NCBI GenBank assembly: GCA_032209605.1
Contig: JASFXZ010000001.1
Coordinates: forward strand, 35,344,619-35,408,618
From: Mactromeris polynyma
Taxonomy: Eukaryota > Mollusca > Bivalvia > Venerida > Mactridae
DNA: 64,000 nt
Direction of reading: 5' to 3'
Shown: piece by piece, positions 1-12,600 of the stretch
How positions within the stretch are numbered: the stretch's first letter is position 1
Layout: the number at the start of each line of letters is the position of its first letter
Notes under the pieces: generated by a model
Databases searched by the model: none
What the model saw: the letters and a program-made list of their open reading frames with translations, nothing else
Told to the model about the DNA's origin: nothing
Program-made: the position numbers and the translations under genes

Positions 1-3000
1 TTGGTCTCTGTGAAATGGAGATTGATTTGGAAACAACTACTCTTCTTTTTGGAGGTTACTTGCGTAAACTACTCTTCAGATGGAGGTTGAATTTAGTGCA
101 TCTATTCTTATGAAGTTAGCCTGAGTTTTCTACTGAGTATTATTCTTGATATACCATTCATTCCTTTGTGCAGATTATGGCATGTCCCATATGGATTTAG
201 CTTTCTACAATTATCAAGGTGATATTGATGATATAATTATATATATATTGATGATATGGTTTCAAATGGATTTGTAAACTGAGTTTACTCTTAGCTCTTT
301 TTAAAGATATTGCATTTTGCTAGTATTATGGACATGAATGCTATTATATTATGTTTGGACTTAAATTTTTTTTTGCTTGAAATAACTCGTCTTTTTTGGA
401 AGTTCAAGATTTTTAAGTTAGGCTTGGCAAATCCTTATTGTAGAACTTTATAGTGTTTAGATTTCGAGCCGTGTGCAAAACTTGTTACTCAGTTTTGTAA
501 AGAAGCACTTACAATAACGTTGCCTCAAATCTTGGATTTGTTCTAACGTTTTTATTTCCAGTGTTCAAATTTGACAGATATATTGTTGATATAGCCACCT
601 AACAAATATATGTATATTTCCAAGTCCCCTTGTGCTATCGGGGTGGCTGTGTTCTTCGTATGCGGCATTTCCTGCTTGGCTTTATCGTTCATGTCAAAAT
701 CACTGAAGCTGAGTACCAGTGAGTGTGCAAATTGGTACATGGAAATGTTTTTGTATGAATATTGAGAAATAGTCAGACATGTACATAACATTGATGTATT
801 CTGTGTTCTTATAAGAAAATGTTACCTATGATAACATCCAATAGTATTCATTGGGAAGCAGCTCTATCTCCTAATATGGAAATCTGAATAAATGTGGCAA
901 TCATATCAAACCAGAATTTATTGATGGGAACCAGCCATCGATCTCCAGACTGAAAACTTTCATCTCTATCAATAAAATCTCTTGGAAGCAGAGTGTCTTG
1001 GATTATCATCAATTTTGTTGTGACAAAACAGTAATTACTTCCTCATGAAATTGTTCTTTCTTTTTAATGACTTAATATTTCATTATAATGATTATTTTTA
1101 GCATTATGACTTTTTCATATTTTCATAATGAATAGTCAATATTTTTTATAATTAAATTGAACAACATTGTGCATATTATTGAAGGTGCCTGACAGGGCCT
1201 CCGAGATAGAGTGCTTAAAGTGGCTCACTTCAAATTACTTTCTCCTCATCGCTTAGGATTAGAATCTTAAATCAGGGGTATTAAGCACTACTAGAAGGCC
1301 CATCATAAAAAAACACCAAAAAAATGCTTTACAAAAACAAAAACAAGTGAAGCGGCTTAGAACTTGATTTTGAATTGCAATTTATAATTTTAAACGCAAT
1401 CTTGTATCCATTGATCTCTATGGAAATTTAAATCTGTGTCTGAGGACCCACATTTGTATCAACAATCAATAACTTACTCTATGCTGACCTGAATGTGTGT
1501 ATTAACACTACCCATAGTCGGTGTCATGGAATTCCAATTAGCTCTTTCATTCCTTGATTACGTTGCCTGAATCAGTGGAAGAACATGATTTTCTCTGACT
1601 GATTGATGACTTAATTTAATTAATGTTATTATCAATATACAATGTAAGATAAGATCAATGCTGAAACCTAGGTGCCATGCATATTAAATTTATGTATGAT
1701 CATTTCTTTTCATTGCATTTGTCATGATTAATTGTGGAAGCGGTAATGTTCTTAATGTTGCTGAGGGGACTGATGTTGGCATGGTAAATCATGTCATATG
1801 TCTCTGCGGTTTTACACTGATTTCTCCTTGATTTGATTACGATGGGCAGAAAATTATGGATATGTCAAGTCACCATTTGTACAAAATCTGTAAAAGGATA
1901 GCTCATTAAATATTGAGCTTATACTTTGTAACTCTTCAGAAGTTTTTGTTCCTTTGCTTGAAGATACATTGGAAGATGTATCAGATAAGCCTATAGTGGT
2001 TGCCCATGACTATAATCATATTGATCGGCCTCAAATGTCCAATTTATAAACCTTACTTGAGTATCACAATGTTTGAAAGAGAGAATAAGTTGTTACAGGG
2101 AACACCACAACCATCAGACAGTGCTTGCCCATACAGTCCCCAGGGAAACAACAGTCTACTAAACATTAGGAACTGAGGACTCACTGGCGCAAGTATAATG
2201 ATGATGATGTCGATCAAGTCATCTTTTACCCTACACTTTAAATGGTTTATCAATATTCATCTGTCTGTCTGGTATTAATGCAGCTTAATGTGCATGTATG
2301 TATACCTTTGTTGATAAGTATGATTGCCCCATGATATTACAATAATCAGCATTAAAACAGAGATCCGATCCAAATGACCAATTAGTTAATAATTGTGAAG
2401 TGAGTAGCTTGATCAATGATTGAATCCTCTCAGTGTCAGTGTAAAGGGCAAACAGACTTTACATATCTGCTTTGGTAAATCTAACAGGGCTGTGGATTGT
2501 CTGGCCAAATGGCAATCCGATCCGAATTGCGAATCAGTATAACCAAATCACAAATCATACCACAAACCACAATGGAAAACTTACCCTTCAGATTATCATA
2601 TAATTATACGCCATCATACCTAAGCCTGTTTTACAAACAGCCTTTTGATTACTTTCAACAGAAATATTTTCCTGCCATATTATTGATATTTGTGAGTATC
2701 GAATATCAATCGACAGAAAAATATGGATGATATATCAATATTGATTGAAAATTCAACAGTTACTGTGAGACAGTAAATTGTTGCACTTTGTTGCTCTTAA
2801 ATTCTTCAAGTCTTTCATCAAAATTCACTTTGATTTGATTCCTTTCTAGGTGAAGGACACAATGATGTATATTGCCCCTCATTGCTTGCATGTGTAGTTG
2901 AACCTGGTCTCCACAAAATGATAATATATATATAATAATGATGTTGTCTGAATTTGTCATGCAGATGCTTCTAACCTGTGCTTAACTTAATTTAGTCCGT

Positions 3001-4314
3001 GAAAAAAACTCGCTAAATGAAAAAGGCAATTTTGAGCTATCTTAACAGGAAATAATGTTAGACTGGAATTCATGTTGCCAGAAATGATTATTCCAAAACC
3101 CTAACAGTGTATTAATTTCCCTCTTCAGGCAAGATTGTGAGAGATCTTCAGTTCAATGTCTTTTGTCTGTTGGAAGCCTCTTGTCTAGTATGTTGTATTG
3201 CATTTTCCACACTGTTTGATTGTTGCGCTGCAGATCGATCCAATATTAACAATGGTGATAAAACAGTGGTCTAAGGTTTCATATTTGTGGTATTATTGTG
3301 CTCAACCTTTTAAATTGATGAAATCAGTTTCGATATTTTGGTCTCTAAGGTGCTGTGAAGTCTGATAAATGCAACTTCCCAAAATGTGAACAGTTTAAAT
3401 ATGAATGTTTCCGATCATAAAGTCATATATAAACACTATCTATGGATATATAAAATGTGGTCATGGTAAAGTGTTCAATGCTTGATTTTATAGGTTTGTA
3501 TCCAAGCGGCACTTTGAGGTCCCTGCTGTTTAAAGAATGGCAAAGATGCATAAAATTCAATTACTCTTGAAAGGATGGAAGGATGCAATTCCATATTGTG
3601 CACATAAGCATTATAAAGATAGTAAAATACAGGTCAAGTTCGGTTTCCATTACAATCCAGCAGATTTCGGAGGAGTTATAGCAGCATAGCAGGGGCATCA
3701 GTTTCATGTAAACTGTGGCATTAGTTAGATATGACTTAAGCCATAATGTCTTGCTGGTTGCAATTGCCAAAGCTCACAGGTTTTAAACAACTAAAAGTTT
3801 TAACCATTTTTTTTGAATTTAGGTATTTAATTGATGTCAATATTAAAACTATGTGCCCATACAATTCCACATTGCAGTGTCAAATATGCTTCCATTGCCC
3901 CAATTTTAATAATTAAGAAAGTTGTGCAATGAAGTTATTTATCATCAAATTGCTGTTGTGGTGACATCTGCATGTATTGTGTTAATTACACTATGGTGAT
4001 GTTCTATGAGTGTGGCACACATTGATTCTCTGTGCTTTCTCCTGTTAATTACCTTAAATCAGATCAGTCAAACATTGTTTTCAGTGAATGAAGTTGATTT
4101 GACTGCTGCTTTTACTTGTCTGTGTGTGTTTATGTCTGAGTTAATTGCCAGTCATTTGGCGCTGTTTACTATTATTATAGACCTTGTTCTTCTACAGCCA
4201 AACATGAACCTTGTTAATCTAGAACATTATTGCCCATTAAAAGGTGTTTTAAACTTAACCTGTCAACCTGTCAGAAAAGGTTTAATTGTTTCTAAATAAC
4301 CAGCTTGTCAATAA
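1..4314. other. Non-coding region without a recognised gene
   Basis: AT-rich DNA; short open frames on both strands show no recognisable protein family. It holds a repeat segment at 604-700 (- strand) that resembles 5376-5445, and a copy of an interspersed repeat at 3520-3770. It could be intergenic or lie in a 5' intron of MCTP. Confidence 0.6.
3520..3770 (+). repeat. Interspersed repeat, family R1, diverged copy
   Basis: By eye this matches segments at 33240-33575, 34853-35215 and 58380-58665. Shared text includes AAAGAATGG(C/A), GGATGxATxCAATTC, GCACATAAGCAT, AAAATACAGGTCAA and AATCCAxxxxTTTxGGAGGAGTTAT. This copy is the most diverged. Confidence 0.6.
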
Positions 4315-5050
4315 AGGTTTGTTTGTGAATTGCAAACGTGGAAGGTAAAGGTTCCTTACTAAATTGCCAACTTGAAGGTAAGGGTTCCTTACTAAATTGC
4401 TAAATTGCCAACTTGAAGGTAAGGGTTCCTTACTAAATTGCCAACTTGAAGGTAAGGGTTCCTTACTAAATTGCCAACTTGAAGGTAAGGGTTCCTTACT
4501 AAATTGCCAACTTGATGGTAAAGGTTTGTTACTAAATTGCCAACTTGAAGGTAAAGGTTCCTTACTAAATTGCCAACTTGAAGTAAAGGTTTGTTACTAA
4601 ATTGCCAACTTGAAGGTGAAGGTTTGTTACTAAATTGCCAACTTGAAGGTAAAGGTTCATTACTTAATTGCCAACTTGAAGGTAAAGGTTTGTTACTAAA
4701 TTGCCAACTTGAAGGTAAAGGTGTGTTACTAAATTGCCAAATTGAAGGTAAAGGTTTGTTTATTAATTGTCAACTTGAAGGTAAAGGTTTGTTTCTTAAT
4801 TGCCAACTTGAAGGCAAAGGTGTGTTACTAAATTGCCAACTGGAAGGAAAAGGTTTGTTTCTAAATTGCCAACTTGAAGGTAAAGGTGTGTTTCTGAATT
4901 GCCAACTTGAAGGTAAAGGTTCATTACTAAATTGCCAACTTGAAGGTAAAGGTTTGTTACTAAATTGCCAACTTATATGTAAAGGTTTGTTTCTGAATTG
5001 CCAACTCGAATGTATAAATTTGATTCTGAATTGCCCACTTTCATAAATTG
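4315..5050 (+). repeat. 33-bp minisatellite, about 22 copies, open reading in one frame
   Basis: The unit contains TTGCCAACTTGAAGGTAAAGG followed by a variable TTT/TTC-TTACTAAA part. Because 33 is a multiple of three, the unit reads as the 11-residue repeat LLNCQLEGKG(S/L/V). The frame is broken once, near 4582, by a one-base loss (GAAGTAAAGG in place of GAAGGTAAAGG), which splits it into 4397-4600 and 4591-5046. There is no convincing start, signal or flanking exon, so I treat it as a tandem repeat and not a gene. More degenerate units may extend upstream to about 4225. Confidence 0.9.
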
Positions 5051-7200
5051 CCAAATAAATGTTTCTGAATGGTGTACTTGTCTGTAAGTGTTCCTATTGT
5101 CTGTATAAATATTCAGACTGGAATATGTTAGTGGTAGTGTGATATTTACTATGTGACTGTATTGATTTGGCTAACCTAATTACAGCTATGTTGTTACTAG
5201 AAATATTCAACAGTAGACTGACCCCGTAATTTGAACAAGAAGCAAATTTATTACTTTATCCCTCAGACAAATTCAATTTATTATTGTACTTATATATCTG
5301 TATTTTAAAGAATTTTGCCTTAACTTAAAGCAAAACACTTAGCCAATGATAATTTATAATGTATATTAGGATGTAAAAATGAATGAAGAAGTCGAGCAGG
5401 AAATGCCACATGCAAAGGACACAGTCATCCCAAAAGCACAAGTTTTTAAACTACTTTTTGTACAATGATCAATGTAAAGGGTATTGGATATCTTTATCTA
5501 TGTTGACTCGAATGATTGTTCAGAACATACATGTATATGCTGTGACTTGAAACACCAAATAAGCAAACATTCAGTATTTATGTAAGACACAGGACAAACA
5601 ATGTCCTTAGCCAAGCAAATTTTATGGACAATGATATATCTATAGTCCAATCATCGAGTTATTGATTCTGTATAAAAACTTAAGGCACAAAAGAAACAAT
5701 TTTCTGACCTGTTCCGTGACTTTATCTTGTTATAGTGTCTGCTTAGAATTACAAATTTAATAATGGCTTGGATAAATAATAAAGTTACAATGTATTCCCT
5801 GGTAACAAGACTTTCACATACTCTGTAGTTAGAGTGCAGACAGGAAGCCAGAAAAGTTCAAGTTTTACGAACAGGGTCATTATTCACAAACACTTAAATT
5901 AAATTAAATCTGAAGCTCAGACTTTAAGACTTTAAATTTTCAAAACTTACATTTACATGCAATTTTGTTTTTATTATATCTAATCAAATGAAATCCTGTC
6001 CAAACAATTCTTGTTTCCCTCTGGACACTTAAGCCGATTTTTATTAAAATCTAAAATGTTATATAACACCACAGGAGCAAACAGAGCATTTAATATTTTA
6101 TAGTCTAAGTGGGAGTTTCAGACTTGTAATGTCTATAAATAAGGTCCCTGGTGTTCAGTGTTGTCAGTTATAAGAGCTAGACTTGAAATTACCTGACTAA
6201 ACAAATTTCCTTCTTTCATTGTTTATTGTAAAATTTCCATTTTTAAATACCCCCACCGGCACAAAGAAATTGTGAGGAGATATATTACTCAATTAGAATC
6301 AATACCACAGGAATCAGCTTGTTTTAGCAATGACTGGGTATGTATGTTGCATTTAGAATGAAATTTAAACAAATCGAAACATTTAAATGTAACAAAAAAT
6401 CTTAAAGTATGTAAGTTAATATAATAGCAGTTTGATTTCAGTGAGGATATGATTATTTCATTTCTCCCAGCTGAAGGTATGTAGGGTCTGATTACGTAAT
6501 TTGAGAAGAGAAGAGATATTAGTAAATATTTAATGCTATCTTAACATGCTTGTTCGGTTATTAATTCCATTTGTGTGTCTGGATTGCTTTTAGTGATTGT
6601 AACGTTTTGCACACTTTGATTTTGAGAAGATTTTACCGACTTTGTTTTTCATTTTGTACATTTCTTTCCTTTTAAAGTATTTAATTTGATTATTCAATGG
6701 AATGATGATGTTCCGATGCATGGCTTTCAGCTTAATTTGGATGTGTTTTATCATCGAAAATATGGTACGATTTTGTTAAGTCCATTACCATTTTAAAATT
6801 TATGGAGAAAAATTGATAAAAAACTCCATGATCTGTTCCCTTAACAAAGGCCAGCAAATAATAGAATATGATATTGATGTTGACTCGGAGAGTCTGATGT
6901 CTGGTCATGCAAGAATGTCATTATATGTATATATATTGAGCCAAGTATGAAATGCCTTTTATGTACGATTTTGCTACATTTGTTTTTTATGAGACTCCGG
7001 ATGTATTGTTGAGACACCATAAATGTTCCAAAGTATTAAATGAAACTGTAAAATATATCCATTACAGTTGATGGATAACTGTTTGCCTTGTTTCTTATTG
7101 GATAAATGACTTGTACAACAGCAAATTGTTGAACATTTCCATATATTAGGGGAGGGGTTCAGTTAATTGTGACTTTAGGATTTCTTTAAATTCCTGCAAA
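5051..7200. other. Non-coding region without a recognised gene
   Basis: It contains a short repeat at 5376-5445 and an interspersed repeat at 5868-6155; otherwise AT-rich sequence in which I see nothing. Confidence 0.6.
5868..6155 (+). repeat. Interspersed repeat, family R2, with imperfect terminal inverted repeats
   Basis: Matches 46612-46855 by eye (shared: CACAAAC...TTTAAGACTTTAAAT, CATTT-CAT-TACATCTAA, GGAGCAAA.CA.CATTxAxxATTTT, GTCTxAGTxxGAGTTTCAG). One end reads CAGGGTCATTATTCACAAAC; the other, reverse-complemented, reads CAGGGACCTTATTTATAGAC. A partial copy of the left end is at 16436-16500. Confidence 0.55.
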
Positions 7201-8288
7201 ATGCTCAGTGGTCAGACCTATTGGCACCATGCTCAGTGGTCAGACCTATTGGCACCATGCTCAGTGGTCAGACCTATTGCACCATGCTCGGTGGTCAGAC
7301 CTTTTGGCACCATGCTCAGTGGTCAGACCTATCGGCACCATGCTCGGTGGTCAGACCTATTGGCACCATGCTCGGTGGTCAGACCTATTGGCACCATGCT
7401 CAGTAGTCAGACCTATTGGCACCATGCTCGGTGGTCAGACCTATTGGCACCATGCTCAGTGGTCAGACCTATTGGCACCATGCTCAGTGGTCAGACCTAT
7501 TGGCACCATGCTCAGTGGTCAGACCTATTGGCACCATGCTCAGTGGTCAGACCTATTGGCACCATGCTCAGTGGTCAGACCTATTGGCACCATGCTCAGT
7601 GGTCAGACCTAATGGCACCATGCTCAGTGGTCAGACCTATTGGCACCATGCTCAGTGGTCAGACCTATTGGCACCATGCTCAGTGGTCAGACCTATCGGC
7701 ACCAATGTCGTGCTCAGTGGTCAGACCTATTGGCACCAATGTCATGCTCAGTGGTCAGACCTATTGGCACCATGCTGGGTGGTCAGACCTAATGGCACCA
7801 TGCTCAGTGGTCAGACCTATTGGCACCATGCTCAGTGGTCAGACCTATTGGCACCATGCTCAGTGGTCAGACCAAATGGCACCATGCTCAGTGGTCAGAC
7901 CTATTGGCACCATGCTCAGTGGTCAGACCTATCGGCACCAATGTCATGCTCAGTGGTCAGACCTATTGGCACCAATGTTGTGCTCAGTGGTCAGACCTAT
8001 TGGCACCATGCTGGGTGGTCAGACCTATTGGTACCATGCTCAGTGGTCAGATCTATTGGCACCATGCTCAGTGATCAGACCTATTGGCACCATGCTCGGT
8101 GGTCAGACCTATTGGCACCATGCTCAGTGGTCAGACCTATTGGCACCATGCTCAGTGGTCAGACCTATTGGCACCATGCTCAGTGGTCAGACCTATTGGC
8201 ACCATGCTCGGTGGTCAGACCTATTGGCACCATGCTCGGTGGTCAGACCTATTGGCACCATGCTCGGTGGTCAGACCTATTGGCACCA
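7201..8288 (+). repeat. 28-bp minisatellite, about 39 copies, stop-free in all three + frames
   Basis: The unit is CATGCTCAGTGGTCAGACCT plus ATTGGCAC. Copies differ mainly at CTCAGTGG/CTCGGTGG/CTGGGTGG and TATTGG/TATCGG/TAATGG; some units carry a 4-5 base insertion (CAATGTC/CAATGTT). Since 28 is not a multiple of three and the unit lacks stops in every + frame, long open frames appear in all three (for example 7201-8307 and 7416-8366). They are consequences of the repeat and I do not call them genes. Confidence 0.95.
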
Positions 8289-8317
8289 ATTTCATGGAGG
8301 TCCTTAAGTATGAAGTC

Positions 8318-8712
8318 TGTTACAGTTTTATATATATTTATTAATTGTTTCAGCATGTGCAATTGAAAGGTTTGGAAGTTTCAACTTACAGACGAGAACA
8401 ATTAGGTATTTGTTCTGTTAATTCAAAATAATCACCAGTACCTACAGGCAAAAGAATTACAGAGATAAAGCATACTTGAGTAAATAATTCAGTATCTTTT
8501 ATCAGTCTTAAAAGATTATCATAAAGAAATGACTAAAATGGATAACTATAGTGTCAAATTGTGCTCTTTCACTAAAGTTATGCTACAAATATACCAGTAA
8601 ATCAAAACATAAGTTTTAAGAAAAAATCATTTGACAGCCACTTAAACTTATTTAAAGTCTTTTGCTCAGTTAAGTAAACTCTTAAGTATAGTTTCATGAA
8701 ATCAGTTTTAAT
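8318..8712 (+). repeat. Interspersed repeat, family R3
   Basis: Aligns by eye with 29715-30060: shared TATTTAT(T/C)AATTGTTTCAG, ATGTGCAAT.GAA.GGTTTGG, TTAGGTATTTGTT.TGTTAAT, ATACTTGAGTAAAT, and AAACTTATTTAAAGT.TTTTGC through TTTCATGAAATCAG. This copy starts about 30 bases after the 28-bp array. Confidence 0.65.
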
Positions 8713-8797
8713 GTGGTTTTGGAATTACGTCCATTTGAAGTTTTGAACTTAATTGAAAATATTTAAGATTCACTCAAAATGCTTCTGTAATACAGGC
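8706..8797 (+). repeat. Interspersed repeat; inverted copy in MCTP intron 12 at 43896-43990
   Basis: Shared blocks: TTTTAATGTGGTTTT, CCATTTGAAGTTTTGAACTT, GAAAATATTTAAGATTCACT and ATGCTTCTGTAATA. The match is on the opposite strand at 43896-43990. Confidence 0.6.
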
Positions 8798-8911
8798 CCA
8801 GGTCTTCATGCAGGACTGTATATTACCTGGTTGTTATGTATCTAAGGCCTAAATTAAAATTAAGTTTGTTTGCAAAATCGGATTGTTGTTTTTTTTCAGA
8901 TTTTTTTTTCT

Positions 8912-9690
8912 ATATAATTATATGGTAAATTAAAACACAATTAAAACTATTATTAAATTGTATAATGTATGTTAAATTAAATTTCACAGCAGTTGCAAGT
9001 TATAATAATTTAGGCAATCCTTCACTGTATATTTTTTAATGTTGCTTTTATTGGAAAAAAAATAAAAAAGTATGTAATTTTTTATAAAGGGAGGTAATTT
9101 ACTAAAATACTTCAAAATATTTAAAAAAAATGTTAGTTTAAGTCTTGGAAGTGACATAATTTGGTAACAATGTCAATTTTCTTATGTTTTACAACTACAA
9201 TGAACTTCATTTGCCATAAATAGATAATAATTTTGAAAGAAATAAGCACAATTTTGCAAACACCAGATGGTAAATGTCTCTGAAAATTGAGTGTAAGTAG
9301 AAAATGCTTTGATGAACTAATAAAAATATAACCTGTACACATAATTTTGTCGTGAATGCATTAATTTTAGTAGAATAATTATTACTTAAGGATATAAAAC
9401 AGTTTTTTATTAGTGAATGATTAACACTGACCATTAATTCAACCAAGGTCAACCATGGGCACAGTGGTTATGACCATAGCCAATCATGTCTATAATGTTT
9501 TCAACCATGGTCAGTCTATATTTCAAGACTGACTATGGTTAAACATGGTTTACCATGATTGTTTAACCATGGTTAACCATAGTCAAACCAGTGTTTAGCA
9601 TTGTCAACCATGGTTTAACCATGGTTGGCAATGCTTGAGCCTGGTTGGTTCATGGTTAACCATGGTCAGCAATGGTAATTTTCGCAGGGG
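8912..9690 (+). mobile_element. Element sharing a ~350-bp core with 13860-15268; CCATGG-type subterminal palindromes
   Basis: The core 8912-9262 matches 14326-14660 (TTTCACAGCAGTTGCAAGTT, AAAGGGAGGTAATTTACTAA, CTTGGAAGTGAC.TAAT, ATGAACTTCATTTGCCATAA). Right of the core, 9440-9680 is packed with AACCATGG(T/)TAACCATGG palindromes. The right end, reverse-complemented, reads CCCCTGCGAAAATTACC, resembling the CCCCTGTGAAATG end of the other copy. No left terminus was found, so this copy is probably 5'-truncated or rearranged. Confidence 0.6.
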
Positions 9691-12600
9691 TAATGTAATT
9701 TTAACATAGTTATTGTCTATCATGTGAGACTATATGAAACGACATTAGCCTAAACGCCTTCATTTCTAAGTATTAAAATATCACTTCGAACTAGGTTTGG
9801 CACTTGAGTATTTAGCGATACTTATGGAACTATATCCTGTTTTATATTTATACGGTAAGTGTAAAATAAATGTATAAAATTCAGAATTCACAAAACCACT
9901 TCCTGGACGTGTATAGTGACTACACAGCATGTATAATTAAATACTGCTCATGTTACGTGTTTTAATTTGGTCTGACAATATTTTAATCAATGTAGCTGGT
10001 GTGTTTTGAATATGTCATGTGATTCAAGTTGATGGTTGTGGCATGTTTTGTGTTCATGCTGTGGAAATGATGAGCTCATTATGCCGCGTTTAGTTGGATA
10101 CATTCCTCATTGGATTGGCTTATTTTGATCTATTGATTTAAAATTGTTGAACCTGTTAAAAATTTAGTGATTGTAAAACTTTGCTGTATATTTCAATAAC
10201 AAGTGTGATATGTGTTGAATTATTCAGATCAGTCTTGGTATGACATGAATGTTGTTGATAAATATGTTGTTGAATACATGAAGCGGCTGTGTTGCGTTGT
10301 TGGCTACACTTCATTGGTTTGTTTATGAAATTTGTGTTTTAATAGTTGAAGCTTAGAAGATAAGTTTTGTGTGATAGGATTAATACCAGTTTCATAATCA
10401 CGTCAGGATATTGTATGGATTTCGTGATTGATCAGTGTAGGTAAAATGTTTGATGAACACCAACATTTTGTTGAAAGCAGGAATGTTTCTATACCTAAAA
10501 TAAAAGAATGCTGTTTGGTTTACTGTCTCTGATCTGTAATGAACGCATTCATTCATAATAAAATACTTCATAAGCGCCTAAATCAATGCCCTGATCAAAT
10601 CTTTATATCACTGGAAGATTCTGTTTAAAAAATTACTGCTGCTAGTATATTAAAATTTGACATTGGGACATCATGTGAGGTGCAAAGGAGAGAATAAATG
10701 TTCTAGCTGTTATGAAGATAAAATTGCTTAGAACTGAGATTTTTATGTGTTATTCAACAGTTGTGATGTTGATTATGTCCCTAAATAATTAAGCAATTCT
10801 CTCTCAACTGTGACAAGCAGTAAATTTAATTATATTTGAAATGAATGAAAGAGAATGTGTAAAAAATAAAACAAAAGCAATTCTATTAAGGGTTGGGAGC
10901 CTTCCTTGTTGGCTCAGTCAATAGCGAAGCACTAGACTCTCAATTAAACTTGCGGTTGTAGGTTTGAACCCCAAATTAGTTTATTACAGTTGAACAGGTT
11001 AGTACTGTGGTAGATTAAGTCAACTGACCACCATACGTAACTGAAATACTGAGGATAAAAAACAAGATAAACCTCCAGCTTGTTACTTACTAAAATACTA
11101 TATGCACAGGAATGCCACTTAATGTTGTTCGCCCATAATGGGATTTCCCGGTGGCGAAGATAAACAAACTTAACTACACACAATAAATGTTGGTTGGACA
11201 TGCTGTACTAACTTCATCCTATATACATTGTCCTATATACATTGACCAGGGGCATAATAGATAATTCAGATAACCAAGATAACCATCACTTTTCTTGTTG
11301 TACACACATATGTCAAATTACTGAAAAATGGATCAATTTTGCATTTTTAGATTTGCTTGATGATGGCTTAGAATTTAATACTCAACATACATTTTTTCTG
11401 TTGTAATTTTGCTGTCATTATAACATACAAATTGTAAGGTTCATGTCACTTTAGTGAAATGATAAAAAAAATGCAAACAATTGAAGGCTAAGTTTGTAGT
11501 TGTGAAATTAATGCAACACGAATCGTAGCCTATTACATTACGTGTCTATTCAATTGTAGCATAAACAAATTAATATTTTACCATCCTGAGTTAATAAATA
11601 TGTCATTAATTGCCTTAGGACATTTTGGTTACTTGAGTTTTACATAAGTATTACATTACACTTGAAATACTTACAATAATGTAACAATCCACTGTGTGTT
11701 AGCGAATGTTAATGTAAGGTTTTAGTGTTTTGTCTCGACCTGTGCATGTTTATAAGTTTGGAATGGATTTAAACTGTGTGCTTTAATATTGACTTAGGTA
11801 TTTTGCGTTTCTGTTAATTGGTGAAACTGCTGTCACTCGATCCTAGTTAAAGTGTATTGGTCAACTATATCTGTGAAGGAACACTTGTTTGTAATTGTTA
11901 CAAAATTAATTATTTAGCAATTTCAGTTTTTCAAATTGAAATACAATTTATTGAATGTTTTCATGATCAATATAATTTGCAAGGGAAATGTAGAAATAAT
12001 GGATGTCATACCAATTTTAAGGTCTACAAAATGGTAAATTCATGTTTGTTGCTCACTGTGGGCTCAGAATGGCATGAATAATGAAAATATCAAATAATTC
12101 ATACACAATATTTACTCAGAAATCAGAATAAGGTAATGGTTTTAGTGTTTAAGTTTTGCTAATACAATGATTGTATTAATTGATTTTAATAATTCAATAT
12201 TTTTCAGAGTGTTTTTTTATTTATTTTGGCATTCCACTTAAGGCTGATGTGTAGTAAGCGTAAATTTATTCATGCTTTATTGCAAAATTCTTGTATTTCG
12301 AATCATAAAAAGTTCAGATATTCTTCCTTAGTTGATTACAGGAAGCTGACTCTGGGACTGGACTGGCAAATGTTTGAACCTACAAGGAGTATAAAAGGGC
12401 CATCCTTAAATAATTGTTTGTTTTGCATTATAAAAAGGATGACTAATTCCATGTATGGGTCGGGTAGGGGACCAAGGATCCGGGACCCCTCTCCAAGGGG
12501 GGTATATGTCTTCAGTATAGTGATGTTACCTGGCATGAGTGTATGTCACTCATAAATATGCAATATTATTGGAACTAATATTAAACAGACATTATAAGTA

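Noticed and set aside
4397..5046. LLNCQLEGKG repeat protein
   Set aside because: The frame is a by-product of a 33-bp unit, is broken by a one-base deletion and lacks a convincing start or exon boundaries.
4770..5054. Minus-strand 94-codon frame over the 33-bp array
   Set aside because: Antisense shadow of the tandem repeat.
7201..8366. Long overlapping open frames (up to 368 codons) over the 28-bp array
   Set aside because: The unit has no stop in any + frame, so length is automatic; no splice context, no recognisable domain.
10905..10980. Functional tRNA gene
   Set aside because: A and B boxes are recognisable but stems do not pair well; it continues into a SINE-like body.
12226..12555. 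109-codon + frame and its 66-codon antisense partner
   Set aside because: Composition and lack of family resemblance suggest chance; the two overlap on opposite strands.
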